Source: Clostridia bacterium
Lineage (GTDB): Bacteria > Bacillota > Clostridia > Christensenellales > Aristaeellaceae
Direction of reading: 5' to 3'
Length of the DNA: 64,000 nt
NCBI GenBank assembly: GCA_017552535.1
Contig: JAFZPV010000038.1
Coordinates: 1-64,000, forward strand
Shown here: positions 8,111 through 17,088 of the stretch, piece after piece
Layout of the letters: each line of letters starts with the position of its first letter
How positions within the stretch are numbered: position 1 is the stretch's first letter
Program-made: the position numbers and the translations under genes
The notes under the pieces: generated by a model
What the model was told of the DNA's origin: nothing
Database searches by the model: none
The model's input: the letters and a program-made list of their open reading frames with translations, nothing else

Positions 8111-8590
8111 ATGTACAGAGGAAAATACATGACCAGCAGAGACGAAGCGTCGTTGATCGCCGTCGATCTCAGAAAGGACATTCCCGAATTCCCCGATGGC
8201 CGGGACGAATGGGACCAGATGGCGTTTTACGCTGTCTGCTTTGATGAAAACGACGTGCCCGCGGGGACCGGGCGCTTATATATCGACGCCGACAGCCATT
8301 TCCGCATCGATCTGTTGGGCGTCGTTCCTGAAAAACGCGGAATGTATATCGGCGATCTGCTGGCACGGATGCTTTTGTATAAAGCGCAGGAGCTGAACGC
8401 GGCAGGCATCTGCATCACCTGCTCTTCGGACACCGTGCGCTTCTTTGCGCGCTACGGGTTTACGCTGGTCGGAAGCGAAAACAGCCTTGCCGATATGTCA
8501 GTCGCGGCAGACGCGATCCGGCTCGAAGGCAGCTGTTCCAGAAATAAAGGCGCCGCCTGCCCCGGAAACTGCGAATCCTGCCAGGCGTAA
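8111..8590 (+). CDS. GNAT family N-acetyltransferase with a cysteine-rich tail
   Basis: A 159-residue acetyl-CoA-dependent acetyltransferase. The pattern RIDLLGVVPEKRGMYIGDLL matches GNAT motif A (the V-x-P-x-x-R-x-x-x-x-G pyrophosphate loop), followed by the RYGFTLVG end of motif B. The substrate is unknown. The last 20 residues add CSRNKGAACPGNCESC, four cysteines not part of the fold, perhaps a metal site. The ATG at 8111 has GGAGG 4 bases upstream. The divergent DUF1292 protein also carries paired cysteines. Confidence 0.87.
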   Translation: MYRGKYMTSRDEASLIAVDLRKDIPEFPDGRDEWDQMAFYAVCFDENDVPAGTGRLYIDADSHFRIDLLGVVPEKRGMYIGDLLARMLLYKAQELNAAGICITCSSDTVRFFARYGFTLVGSENSLADMSVAADAIRLEGSCSRNKGAACPGNCESCQA

Positions 8591-8602
8591 ACAGCCATTA
8601 AA

Positions 8603-8636
8603 AACAGCCGTCCGGTTTTTCGGACGGCCGTTTTTT
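8603..8636. terminator. Bidirectional intrinsic terminator
   Basis: GCCGTCCG (8607-8614), loop GTTTTT, CGGACGGC (8621-8628), with TTTTTT on the plus side and a T-run on the minus side. It serves the GNAT gene and the convergent DUF4349 gene. Confidence 0.85.
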
Positions 8637-9762
8637 ACGCGGGTTGTCTGTAGAGTTTTTTCCGCTGCGCCATGTTGGCGTGCCGGATCGCGATATACGC
8701 GGTGAGCGCGATCACCGGCAGCAGCACCAGCGCGACCTTCACAAAATCGAGCGCGAATCCCGCAAGACCGCCCGTTTCGCTCGGCCTGAAGAATGCCACA
8801 AACGATCCAAGCGCAGCCCTTTGGCGGATGGTATAAAAGACGGTGGAGTACTGGGTATCCGCGAGGTACGCGTTCTGCTCGCCTCTGAACAGGTCGATAT
8901 CGTCGTACATCCGGTTGATCTGGTCGTACAGAGCGGCGATTTCGGCTTCCGGTACGGTTTCAAGACGCCTGGTCAGTTCCTCGATCGCCCGGTAGGCCGC
9001 TTCCAGCCTTTCGCTTCCGTCGCGGTACAGGGTGCTGATATCTTCTTCAAATACGTTCAGCTCGATCCCTTTGAACCGGTTCTTCAGTGCGTCCGCCATT
9101 TCCTCGAACTGGTCTGCCCGCACGCGAATGCGTCCGCTGATGCTGCTGTCGTCGTCTTGGGCATATTCTTCCGATTCGATATACGCGTCAAAGTTTTTCA
9201 CCAGCGCGTGCATCTGTGAGTGGGTCTCGCCCGGATCTTTCACGCTCAGGTCAGCGTACGCGTATTTGACGATCTCCGGAGAAAAGCCGTATGCGCCGGT
9301 ATCCGCTTTTGCGGCCAGCATCATTTTGACGTCGGCGCTTTCTTCTTTGGGAAGCACGTTTTCGTCAGCTGTCGTGAAGGTGAGCGTTTCTTCATCAATG
9401 TCATCAGTGCCGTTCGTTTCTGCAAGGCTGCTGTCGGAAGCAAGCAGCGTCATGGCGGCGCCCTCTTCCTGGAGAATGTAGATATACTTTTCGCTTTGCG
9501 CCGGGCCGGCCTGATCGCCGTGCGACTGGGGCTTCAGCGCTCCGCGCCACAAAAAGGTCAGGCCCACCATCAGCACGATGGCCGCAGCCATTTCGCCCCA
9601 GCGCCTGAGCCTGGGCAAAAAACGGATAGAAGCGGCTTCCTTGCGAACAGCCCTCCTCCAGGCGGCAGAAACGTCCAGCGGGACCTGGATGTCGTCATCC
9701 AGACCTTTCAGCAGTTCGCTGATCTTTTCGTCGTTCAGATCGTTCAAACGTATATTGTTCAT
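8635..9762 (-). CDS. DUF4349 membrane protein, probable partner (anti-sigma) of the ECF sigma factor
   Basis: A 375-residue protein. Residues 1-55 are cytoplasmic and charged. One membrane helix lies near 58-76 (AAAIVLMVGLTFLW). A long extracytoplasmic DUF4349 region follows, with a coiled-coil stretch (LEAAYRAIEELTRRLETV...QINRMYDDI), and a second helix lies near 335-357 before a basic tail. DUF4349 proteins often sit beside ECF sigma genes. Position (33 bases after the sigma gene) and topology suggest an anti-sigma or envelope sensor; this is inference. The start at ATG 9762 has GGAGG 8 bases upstream; a GTG 15 bases earlier overlaps that site. Confidence 0.82.
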   Translation of the reverse strand: MNNIRLNDLNDEKISELLKGLDDDIQVPLDVSAAWRRAVRKEAASIRFLPRLRRWGEMAAAIVLMVGLTFLWRGALKPQSHGDQAGPAQSEKYIYILQEEGAAMTLLASDSSLAETNGTDDIDEETLTFTTADENVLPKEESADVKMMLAAKADTGAYGFSPEIVKYAYADLSVKDPGETHSQMHALVKNFDAYIESEEYAQDDDSSISGRIRVRADQFEEMADALKNRFKGIELNVFEEDISTLYRDGSERLEAAYRAIEELTRRLETVPEAEIAALYDQINRMYDDIDLFRGEQNAYLADTQYSTVFYTIRQRAALGSFVAFFRPSETGGLAGFALDFVKVALVLLPVIALTAYIAIRHANMAQRKKLYRQPA

Positions 9763-9795
9763 TTCATCAGCCTCCACAGCTTTGACGCACGATAT

Positions 9796-10359
9796 TCAAT
9801 CCAGTTCGCCTGTTTCGATCAAAAAGTTTCTGAGCCTTTCCCTGCCGCGGTTTATGCGGCTTTTTACCGTGCCGATGTTGATATCCAGGGTCTCGGCGAT
9901 CTCTTCGTAGCTGAAGCCGTGGATATCGCGCATCACCACAGCGGAACGTATGTTGTCCGGCAGCAGGGATATTCCGCGGGACAAGGCGCTTTTCAGGGAT
10001 TGCCTCTCCAGTTCTTCCTGAGGCCCCGGCGAGGGATCGGGCGCGGTCCATCCGGCTTCGTCAAGCTCCTCGAGGGATTCTGCCCTTCTCACCTTTTTGC
10101 GCCTGTGGCTGTCCAGGCAGGTATTGTTTACGATGCGGTAGATCCAGGTGGATATGGAACTGTCGCCCCGAAAAGTCGGAAGGGAGCGGAATATGCGTAT
10201 CATGGCGTCCTGCATGCAGTCCTTGGCGTCTTCCGGGTTTTGGCACATGCGCAGGGCCAGGGCGTACATCATCTTTTCATGCGGCATAACCAGGCGTTCA
10301 AACGCCTGGCTGTCGCCTTTCGCGGCCAGTTCGATAAGCTCAAGCTGCTGGGTATCCAA
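9796..10359 (-). CDS. ECF (extracytoplasmic function) RNA polymerase sigma factor
   Basis: A 187-residue sigma-70 family protein with region 2 and region 4 only. Region 2: NPEDAKDCMQDAMIRIFRSL and STWIYRIVNNTCLDSHRR. Region 4: LPDNIRSAVVMRDIHGFSYE followed by EIAETLDINIGTVKSRINRG, the recognition helix-turn-helix. The size and motifs resemble the SigW group, which responds to envelope stress. The start is a TTG (10359) after GGTGA. It is followed by the DUF4349 gene, its likely regulator. Confidence 0.92.
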   Translation of the reverse strand: MDTQQLELIELAAKGDSQAFERLVMPHEKMMYALALRMCQNPEDAKDCMQDAMIRIFRSLPTFRGDSSISTWIYRIVNNTCLDSHRRKKVRRAESLEELDEAGWTAPDPSPGPQEELERQSLKSALSRGISLLPDNIRSAVVMRDIHGFSYEEIAETLDINIGTVKSRINRGRERLRNFLIETGELD

Positions 10360-10405
10360 ACGTTTTCACCGTCGATCTTTTACATGATTTTATTGGCGTC
10401 AAGGC

Positions 10406-10434
10406 TTGATTTTCGCTTCTCAAGCAGATATAAT
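10406..10434 (+). promoter_or_regulatory. Promoter of the tRNA-Leu gene
   Basis: TTGATT (10406-10411), 17 bases, TATAAT (10429-10434), ending 10 bases before the tRNA. Confidence 0.75.
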
Positions 10435-10444
10435 CTATTTGTTT

Positions 10445-10529
10445 GCCGGTGTGTTGGAATTGGCAGACGAGGCGGACTCAAAATCCGTTGGGCTCATCAC
10501 CCGTGCGGGTTCGACCCCCGCCACCGGCA
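10445..10529 (+). tRNA. tRNA-Leu (anticodon CAA)
   Basis: An 85-base class II tRNA. The acceptor stem GCCGGTG pairs with CACCGGC. The anticodon stem GCGGA/TCCGT closes the loop CTCAAAA with anticodon CAA, which reads UUG. A long variable arm and the T-loop GGTTCGACCCC are present. The 3' CCA is not encoded. A terminator follows directly. Confidence 0.97.
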
Positions 10530-10533
10530 CTGG

Positions 10534-10562
10534 ACCTTTCCGCAGCAGCGGAAAGGTCTTTT
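10534..10562 (+). terminator. Intrinsic terminator after tRNA-Leu
   Basis: A perfect 10-bp stem ACCTTTCCGC/GCGGAAAGGT with loop AGCA, followed by CTTTT. The convergent gene's stop codon lies at the same point. Confidence 0.85.
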
Positions 10563-11041
10563 CAGTCCACGATCACGAAATAGTTCGGCACATATTCCAC
10601 GTGCCATTTTACATTCTTTGCGTACGCGCACCCGTCCATGGCAAAGGACCACAGATCGAATTCCAGCGCCGTGAACTCGAACTTTTCACTCAGGGTGAAC
10701 ACCGCGGTGTCGATAAAGCCGTCTGTGGGTTCCTCCAAAGGAACCGCGAGGTAGATCTTTCCGTCCTGCCTCCAGCATACGGAGTACTCGCTCTGCACGT
10801 TCAGGTTATAGATCCTGCGGCAGTTTTCGTCCACGATGCGCGTCAGCGCGTCCTTGCTCAGCCTGCCCTTGAGGCCAAGCGTCTCCACAGCGGCGGAAAA
10901 CTTTCTTTCACTCATCTGCACGACAGCCGCTTTCGCCGCTTCGAACACTTCATCCGGCGGAAGCTCTCCGCTCTCCGATAAGGCAGATGCCGCCGAAAGC
11001 ATGAGCATACATATCATCAGGATAGCGATCAAACGCTTCAT
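10562..11041 (-). CDS. Exported protein of unknown function (159 aa)
   Basis: A signal peptide at residues 1-22 (MKRLIAILMICMLMLSAASA) with AxA-type cleavage predicted after ASA. The mature part is about 135 residues: an N-terminal helical segment (EVFEAAKAAVVQMSERKF) and a beta-rich C-terminal half that may fold like a cystatin/NTF2-type domain. I recognise no family. No lipobox or anchor is visible, so it is predicted secreted. The ATG at 11041 follows CCGGAGGG. It lies downstream of holA on the same strand, 56 bases away. Confidence 0.72.
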   Translation of the reverse strand: MKRLIAILMICMLMLSAASALSESGELPPDEVFEAAKAAVVQMSERKFSAAVETLGLKGRLSKDALTRIVDENCRRIYNLNVQSEYSVCWRQDGKIYLAVPLEEPTDGFIDTAVFTLSEKFEFTALEFDLWSFAMDGCAYAKNVKWHVEYVPNYFVIVD

Positions 11042-11097
11042 AATACATCCCTCCGGATGATTTGTCGCAGAAAAGGCGGTTTTGTTCCGCATACAAT

Positions 11098-12159
11098 TTA
11101 TTTTTCAGAGCTTTTTTTGAGAACGATCATCATTTCGTGCAGGCCCATCAGGTCGCTGCGGATCTCGCCGGATTTTATGCGGAAATCAGTCTGCGTGCTC
11201 TTGCGGTATGCGCTTATCAGTTTATTGAGATCCGCCCTTGCTGCCTGGGAGGCTATCCTTTTTGCGCTCCAGTCCTTGATGCCGAGCCTGGAGGCGACAG
11301 TTTCGATTTTCAGCCCCTTTTGAGTCAGCGCCTTCACGTGCGCCATAAGGCGGAGCTGGCGCGTGATCATGCTGAGGATAACTGCCGGATACTCATTTCT
11401 TGAAAGCAGCTCGTTCAGGATCTGATACGATTTTGCTGCCTGCCCCATCAGCATAAGGTCGATCATCCTGAAAACGGAATCTTCGACGCTGACGGACGCA
11501 AACTGAAGCACATCCTCCACCCCGATCTGTCCCTGGGCTTTATAGGCGGTGAGCTTTTCGATCTCTGCAAGCAGGTCCAGCATGGAATGCCCCACTGACG
11601 TGATCAGCGCATCTACAGCATCCGCGGTGATATCGCATTTGCGTTCTTTGCATTTCTGTTTTATGAATTTTATAAGGTCGTTGTCCTGCAGGCAGTCAAA
11701 CAGAACCACCCTGTCCTGCTTTTTCAGGAGATTATAGATCTTCCCCTTTTTGGCAGTCCCGCGCATGTACAGGATCACCACGGAGGAGCCGGGATTGTTC
11801 TGTACGAGATCGATTATCCGGTTTCCGGTTTCTGAGGGTTTGTCTTCCTCAGGAGCCTCCGCGGGCTGATCTCCCTCGGATTCGTCTTCGGTTTTTGCCC
11901 GTTTCAGGAAAACGGGGTCTTTTGCGATCACCAGCCGTTTGTCGCACATGAACGGAACCGCCAGCGCGCATTCGTATACCGTGTCGGCGTCGGAATCCTC
12001 CAGGATCGTTTCATTGAGCGCTTCAAAACCCGGGGTCAGCAGGTTTTGGCACAGAAAAGCGAGGGTCTCTTCCTTCAGGTATTCCTCCTGCCCCTCAAAA
12101 AGATATACGCCGGAAAGCTCGTGTCTTTCCGCCCGATCCCTAAAAACCCGATGATCCAT
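11098..12159 (-). CDS. holA: DNA polymerase III subunit delta
   Basis: A 353-residue clamp-loader subunit that opens the beta sliding clamp. The N-terminal domain begins with the family-typical GVYLFEGQEEYLKEE. The middle has the three-helix lid and KLTAYKAQGQIGVEDV. The C-terminal collar domain includes SRLGIKDWSAKRIASQAARA. Residues about 89-113 form an acidic low-complexity insert (rich in E, D, P) within the N-terminal domain, longer than in most relatives. The ATG directly abuts the comEC stop codon (TAAATG), as in many Firmicutes where comEC-holA is a pair. Confidence 0.93.
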   Translation of the reverse strand: MDHRVFRDRAERHELSGVYLFEGQEEYLKEETLAFLCQNLLTPGFEALNETILEDSDADTVYECALAVPFMCDKRLVIAKDPVFLKRAKTEDESEGDQPAEAPEEDKPSETGNRIIDLVQNNPGSSVVILYMRGTAKKGKIYNLLKKQDRVVLFDCLQDNDLIKFIKQKCKERKCDITADAVDALITSVGHSMLDLLAEIEKLTAYKAQGQIGVEDVLQFASVSVEDSVFRMIDLMLMGQAAKSYQILNELLSRNEYPAVILSMITRQLRLMAHVKALTQKGLKIETVASRLGIKDWSAKRIASQAARADLNKLISAYRKSTQTDFRIKSGEIRSDLMGLHEMMIVLKKSSEK

Positions 12160-14496
12160 TTACGCCTCCGTATCCAGGTAGGTATCGATATAATATTCTC
12201 CGTTTGCGTATATGTCCGCGAATACCGCTCCGCATTCGTCCGTACGGTAAACAGTCGCTTCTATGCCATTCAGGCGGTTCAGCACCTCTTCGGTTGGATG
12301 CCCATGGGCATTGCTGCCTACAGATATGATCGCCGCCTCGGGGCGGACGATATCCAGAAACGCCTGACTTGTCGCGTATTTTGAGCCGTGGTGGGCGACC
12401 CTCAGTATATCCGCCCGTGTAGCACAAAGCGCGTCGTATAAATCCGTGATGTCCCCCGCCATTAACACGCTTCTGCCCGCATAGCGGATCAAAAGCACCA
12501 AAGAGCCGTCGTTGTCGCTTTTCGGCGTGAAACCCTCCGGCGGCCAGAGAACGTCAGCCGTGACGTCTTTTGAAAGTTCCACCGTATCACCCGCACAGAG
12601 GTAGGTGACGGTTTTCCCCGAAAGGGCTTCGGTCAGCTCGTCAGGCACTGCCATGTCGTCCCAGCACGCGGGCAGATATATGCGCGTCCTCGGATACCGC
12701 TTCAATACATCATATACGCCGCCGTAGTGGTCGATATCCGGGTGCGTGAGGAAAACGCCTGCCAGCGCGCTTCTCTGGTTTATGAGGTAGTCCGCTTCCA
12801 CGCCGTTGTCTCCCCCGCAGTCCACCGCGTAGGAATGCCCCTGGGCGTTGATCACCGCGCCGTCCGCGCTGCCCACGTCCAGGAACGTGATGCGCAGGTG
12901 GTCTATGGGCCGCGCAGGCAGAAGCGTGACAAATATGATCAGCGCCGCCAGCGTGGTTCCCGCGATATGCCGGTTTTTGCTTTGACTTAAGTATGCCGAC
13001 CCGAAGGCGGCTGCCAACGCAAAAATTGCGATCAGCATCCACGGCCAGGGCCCCGTGGAGAGCGCTGAAAACCGCAGGTCTCCCACAAAGCCGCTGACGG
13101 ATATGATGACCTTCCATATCGCCCTGACCGATGCGCTGAGGATCATCGCCAACGGCGCGTATACGCAGCCTATGCATAGTATCACAAAACCCGCAAAGAG
13201 CGCAAGCATGGCCAGCGGAACGCACAGCATGTTTACCGGCACACTCAGAAGCGGCACGGAGCCGAACATGCCCATGAGCAAAGGATATGTGAGGATCTGC
13301 ACGGAAAAGGATGCTTTTCCGCTTTCGGCTGCCGCGCTTAAAAGCCGCCCGATTCCCTTCCTGCTTTTGCTGATGCCGAATCCGAAGCTGAGGATGGCAG
13401 CGACGGAAGCATAGGAAAGCACAAATCCGTTGTCGCTTATTAAAAGCGGATTATATGCCAGCTGTATGAGAAAAGCCTGCGACAGCCTCGTGAGCGTATC
13501 TGACAGATAGCCGGCCAGGGTCGTTATGCAAAGAAGCGCGTACATGATCACCGCCCGCAGGGTGCCGTGTCCGCTGCCGGTCATAACGGCGTAGAGCGCG
13601 AGCAGCAAAACCGTAACCGTATAGCGTACCGTTCTGGGCATGCGCAGCTTTTTGAAAAGCCATTCCAGCATCAAAGCGATGGCGCTCACGTGCAGGCCGC
13701 TCAGCGCGATCAGGTGGGATATGCCAGTCCGGCTGAAGCTTTCGTACAGCCCGTCATCGATTCCGCTTCTGTCTCCCAGCAGGATCGCCTTCATGATGTC
13801 GGAAGCGTCGCCGAAAGCCCGGTCCGCCGTTTGGCTCAGCTTTTCCCGAAGCCGGAAGAGCGCGCGTTTCAGCGTTGCATGATCGGCGGTCACGGTGATA
13901 TCGTCCGCGTCTGCCGAAGCGCACAGGTAAATACCGTCTTTTTTGAGATACTCGGCAAATTCAAAACCACCGGGATTGTTGTAGCCCCGCGGATACGTGA
14001 GCTTTGCGCTCCCGATGCGTATCTCGTCACCGATCTCAAGGCCGGTACCCAAGGTATACACGTACAGGCGCAGCTTTCCTTTTACAGGCTTCCCGTCAGC
14101 AACTGCGTCTTTCAGGGTGATCACGCTGCGGTGCTTATCCGGCTGTTCGGTGACCTGATCTGCCACGCGGGCGGTAAGCAGGTATTTGTCCTCTTCTGTA
14201 TCAGGCACAGCGGCGTCTTTTATGGTATACCAGCCTGTGAACGCGCAAAAGACCAGCAGAGCGCAGGCCAGTTTCCTTCTTTTGCCGATAATGCACAGGG
14301 CGGCAAGCGTCAGAACAAAAACAGCAGCCGGGAGTGCGAACTGCCCGGCATACGCCGCTGTAAGACTGCCGCACAGGGCGCAGACGGCGGCAGAAGCGCT
14401 TCTTCGCCTGTCGAAAAACCGGGCGAGCCTGTTATACTCTGATGCGCATATCCGGCTCAGCCAGATACGTATTTGTAAAAACAGCCCGCGCTTCAT
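12160..14496 (-). CDS. comEC: DNA internalisation competence protein ComEC/Rec2
   Basis: A 778-residue membrane channel and nuclease for DNA uptake. The N-terminal region has helices and an OB-like soluble domain (residues about 95-215). The competence core holds ISHLIALSGLHVSAIAL and the helical bundle. The C-terminal metallo-beta-lactamase domain (from about 525) carries VFLTHPDIDHYGGV with the H-x-D-H metal ligands and ILRVAHHGSK. All expected domains are present and intact. The start chosen (14496, GGGGAG upstream) overlaps the preceding hydrolase gene by 65 bases, which is long but has no better in-frame alternative. No other competence genes are in the window. Confidence 0.9.
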   Translation of the reverse strand: MKRGLFLQIRIWLSRICASEYNRLARFFDRRRSASAAVCALCGSLTAAYAGQFALPAAVFVLTLAALCIIGKRRKLACALLVFCAFTGWYTIKDAAVPDTEEDKYLLTARVADQVTEQPDKHRSVITLKDAVADGKPVKGKLRLYVYTLGTGLEIGDEIRIGSAKLTYPRGYNNPGGFEFAEYLKKDGIYLCASADADDITVTADHATLKRALFRLREKLSQTADRAFGDASDIMKAILLGDRSGIDDGLYESFSRTGISHLIALSGLHVSAIALMLEWLFKKLRMPRTVRYTVTVLLLALYAVMTGSGHGTLRAVIMYALLCITTLAGYLSDTLTRLSQAFLIQLAYNPLLISDNGFVLSYASVAAILSFGFGISKSRKGIGRLLSAAAESGKASFSVQILTYPLLMGMFGSVPLLSVPVNMLCVPLAMLALFAGFVILCIGCVYAPLAMILSASVRAIWKVIISVSGFVGDLRFSALSTGPWPWMLIAIFALAAAFGSAYLSQSKNRHIAGTTLAALIIFVTLLPARPIDHLRITFLDVGSADGAVINAQGHSYAVDCGGDNGVEADYLINQRSALAGVFLTHPDIDHYGGVYDVLKRYPRTRIYLPACWDDMAVPDELTEALSGKTVTYLCAGDTVELSKDVTADVLWPPEGFTPKSDNDGSLVLLIRYAGRSVLMAGDITDLYDALCATRADILRVAHHGSKYATSQAFLDIVRPEAAIISVGSNAHGHPTEEVLNRLNGIEATVYRTDECGAVFADIYANGEYYIDTYLDTEA

Positions 14497-15142
14497 CCAG
14501 CAGCTCCCCGCTGTCGTATCTTGGTGAAAGGTGTGTAAGGATCAGCTGATCCGCTTTGGAATTCTTGGCAAGCTTCGCGCACAGCGCAGGATGCATGTGA
14601 GGTTTACCCGGCATCCAGTCCTGCCGGGAAAGCCCGGCATCCGCCAGTATGGTATCGGCGCCGAAAGCAAACAGGTCGATCTCAGCGCACTCGTTCGTAT
14701 CGCCTGTATAGACGAATACGCTTTGGTCGCAGGTGACCTTTATCGCATAGGTCTCAACAGGGTGTTTGACCCGCATGAACTGGATATCGAATTCATCCAG
14801 CGTAAAATCCTTCGGCGGGTAGACATCGAACTTTCCTTTTATCAGTTTTCTGACGTCCGCGGGTGTGTCCGGGCAGACGAGCTTCATGGTTTCCCTTGGC
14901 GAAAAGTCCAGCAGATATCCAAGCACCGTGACGTCGCTCATGTGGTCGAAATGGAGATGGCTCAGGATCACAGCGTCAATCTCAGATGCCGGATCGCACA
15001 GTGCGCACAGGCGGCTGAGCGTACCGCTTCCCAGGTCCAGTACGATTTTGGTCTTGCCGCTGTCCGATTCAAGCAGGTAACCGGAGCACGCGCCGCCGGG
15101 AGCGGGATATGGCCCGTTGCATCCCAGAACATGAAGGAACAT
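14432..15142 (-). CDS. MBL-fold metallo-hydrolase, RNase Z-like
   Basis: A 236-residue metallo-beta-lactamase-fold enzyme. The zinc-binding motif is AVILSHLHFDHMSDV (HxHxDH). Further ligands are VKHPVE, VYTGDT (Asp) and ILTHLSPRY (His). The short length and PAPGGACSGYLLE opening place it near the RNase Z/PhnP-type beta-CASP-less group. It may act on tRNA 3' ends or small phosphodiesters; a true RNase Z is usually about 300 residues, so I leave the substrate open. AGGTGA precedes the ATG. It overlaps comEC. Confidence 0.82.
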   Translation of the reverse strand: MFLHVLGCNGPYPAPGGACSGYLLESDSGKTKIVLDLGSGTLSRLCALCDPASEIDAVILSHLHFDHMSDVTVLGYLLDFSPRETMKLVCPDTPADVRKLIKGKFDVYPPKDFTLDEFDIQFMRVKHPVETYAIKVTCDQSVFVYTGDTNECAEIDLFAFGADTILADAGLSRQDWMPGKPHMHPALCAKLAKNSKADQLILTHLSPRYDSGELLDEARAVFTNTYLAEPDMRIRV

Positions 15143-15155
15143 ATCTTCACCTCTA

Positions 15156-15184
15156 AAGACAAGCTGCCTCCTGCGAGGCAGCTT
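15156..15184 (-). terminator. Intrinsic terminator after fucI
   Basis: A perfect 10-bp stem AAGCTGCCTC/GAGGCAGCTT with a 4-base loop, followed on the minus strand by GTCTTT. It separates fucI from the MBL-comEC-holA genes, though readthrough is possible since I see no strong promoter between them. Confidence 0.75.
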
Positions 15185-15201
15185 GCCGATTGGAATCAGA
15201 A

Positions 15202-16998
15202 TTATTTATACATGGGGCCGTAGGCGGCGCAGGCACGGTAGTCGGCGCCTTCCTTGTCCATGCCGAAGGCGTTCCAGCTGGCGGGGCGGAAGATCTTTTC
15301 TTCCGGCACGTTGTGCATGGCTACGGGGATGCGCAGCATGGAGCAGAATGTGATCAGGTCGGCGCCGATGTGGCCGTAGCTGATCGCGCCGTGGTTGGCG
15401 CCCCAGTTGTTCATCACGTGATAGGCATCCTTGAAGGGGCCGTCCTTGCCGTCGGTGCGCGGGGCGAACCAGGTGCAGGGCCAGGTGTAGTCCGTGCGCT
15501 TCCAGAGGATGTCGTTCACCTTTTCGGGCAGCTTGACCGTCCAGCCTTCTGCGATCTGAACCACCGGGCCCAGGCCCTTTACGAGGTTCAGGCGGATCAT
15601 GGTAACAGGCATCTCGCAGTCGGTAACAAAGCGGCTGGAGAATCCGCCGCCGCGGAAATAGCCCAGATCGGCGTAATTCCAGGTGGTGTTGGCCATGATC
15701 TCCTTCTGGTCTTTCTCGGTCACTTCCCACCACTGCTTCATCACGCGCTTGCCGTTTTCGTCCACAGCGCGGCCGGTGGCGTCCAGGCAGCAGGCGCCGG
15801 AATTGATCAGGTGGATGAAGCCGCCGGCTTCCTTCGCAACGCCCTTGATGTCGTAGCCGGTTGCCTTTTTGACCGCCTCGGGGCTCCAGTAGGTGCGCAC
15901 GTCCGCGAACATCTGGGCGCGGTTGGTGAGCAGCTTCATGAACAGCATGCTGATGCCGTTGAGCGTATCGTTTTCTGTGGCCAGGATGTAGGGCTCGCGG
16001 GCGCCGTTCCAGTCAAAGCTGGTATTGAGCAGGGCTTCCGGATAGTCGCAGTTGGGATAGAAATCTGTCCACTGCCGCTGGCCCTGGAAGCCGGCTGCGA
16101 TGGCGTTGTGACCAACCATTTCTTCTTCGCGTCCCTTGGGGAGCCTGGGATTGCCGTTCATCAGGTCCTTGATGATGCACATCATCTTTACCGTGAACTC
16201 CCAGTCCTTGTCCTTTTCCTTGCGGGTCTTCTGGAGCTCTTCAGGGTTTTTGTCAAAGCCTTCTACGGCGTGGGCCTTGGTCCACTCCAGCGCCTTTTTG
16301 TATTCGCGCTTGTCGTAGATGCCTTCGGTCATGCGGCGGATGATCTCCACTTCGTCAACGGATTCCACGCGCATGCCGAGATACTCTTCCACGAATTCCG
16401 GATTGATGATGGAGCCGGCGATGCCCATGCAGATGGAACCGATCTGCAGGTAGCTCTTGCCACGCATGGTAGCCACTGCCACGGCGGCGCGTCCGAAGCG
16501 GAGCAGCTTTTCTTTTACGTCTTCGGGGATCTCGGTGCAGTCAGCATCCTGTACGTCCCTGCCGTAAATGCCGAAGGCGGGCAGGCCTTTCTGGGCATGG
16601 GAAGCCAGTACGCTGGCCAGGTACACCGCGCCGGGACGCTCGGTGCCGTTAAAGCCCCAGACCGCCTTGATGGTGTCCTTCTCCATGTCCATGGTCTCGC
16701 TGCCGTAGCACCAGCAGGGCGTGACGGTAAGGGTGATGGCCACGCCTTCCTTTTTGAACTTCGCGGCGCACGCGGCGGTCTCGCCCACGCGTCCGATGGT
16801 GGTATCGGCGATAACGACCTTGACCTTCTCGCCGTTGGAATATCTCAGGTTGTCTTCAAACAGCTTCGCGGCGGATTTCGCCATGTTCATCGTCTGTTCT
16901 TCCAGGGACTCGCGCACCTTCAGCGCGCCTCTGCGTCCGTCGATCACAGGGCGAATGCCGATCGCCGGGTATTCGCCGATAAGTCTGCTTTTTGCCAT
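15202..16998 (-). CDS. fucI: L-fucose isomerase
   Basis: A 598-residue enzyme converting L-fucose to L-fuculose (and D-arabinose to D-ribulose), the first step of fucose use. The typical start is [20 protein letters not shown]. The substrate pocket motif ATENDTLNG holds the catalytic Glu and Asp, and [20 protein letters not shown] closes the C-terminus. The length matches the family (about 590). It is expressed from its own promoter (17034-17061) and ends at a strong terminator. No fucK or fucA is adjacent; the xylulokinase at 35.2 kb is distant. Confidence 0.96.
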   Translation of the reverse strand: MAKSRLIGEYPAIGIRPVIDGRRGALKVRESLEEQTMNMAKSAAKLFEDNLRYSNGEKVKVVIADTTIGRVGETAACAAKFKKEGVAITLTVTPCWCYGSETMDMEKDTIKAVWGFNGTERPGAVYLASVLASHAQKGLPAFGIYGRDVQDADCTEIPEDVKEKLLRFGRAAVAVATMRGKSYLQIGSICMGIAGSIINPEFVEEYLGMRVESVDEVEIIRRMTEGIYDKREYKKALEWTKAHAVEGFDKNPEELQKTRKEKDKDWEFTVKMMCIIKDLMNGNPRLPKGREEEMVGHNAIAAGFQGQRQWTDFYPNCDYPEALLNTSFDWNGAREPYILATENDTLNGISMLFMKLLTNRAQMFADVRTYWSPEAVKKATGYDIKGVAKEAGGFIHLINSGACCLDATGRAVDENGKRVMKQWWEVTEKDQKEIMANTTWNYADLGYFRGGGFSSRFVTDCEMPVTMIRLNLVKGLGPVVQIAEGWTVKLPEKVNDILWKRTDYTWPCTWFAPRTDGKDGPFKDAYHVMNNWGANHGAISYGHIGADLITFCSMLRIPVAMHNVPEEKIFRPASWNAFGMDKEGADYRACAAYGPMYK

Positions 16999-17033
16999 GC
17001 TGAATCCTCCAATCTCATATTGAGCCTGAATAC

Positions 17034-17061
17034 ATTATACTCCGTTTTCCGCTTTTTTCAA
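17034..17061 (-). promoter_or_regulatory. Promoter of fucI
   Basis: On the minus strand TTGAAA (17061-17056), a 16-base spacer and TATAAT (17039-17034), followed by TTGGAGGA and the ATG at 16998. Confidence 0.7.
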
Positions 17062-17088
17062 GCGCAGGTTTCGGTCAGAGCGTGATTT

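Noticed and set aside
15190..17085. A 631-codon open frame on the plus strand opposite fucI
   Set aside because: It lies antisense to a clear L-fucose isomerase, is rich in His, Ala and Gly as expected of the complement of GC-rich codons, and has no family likeness.
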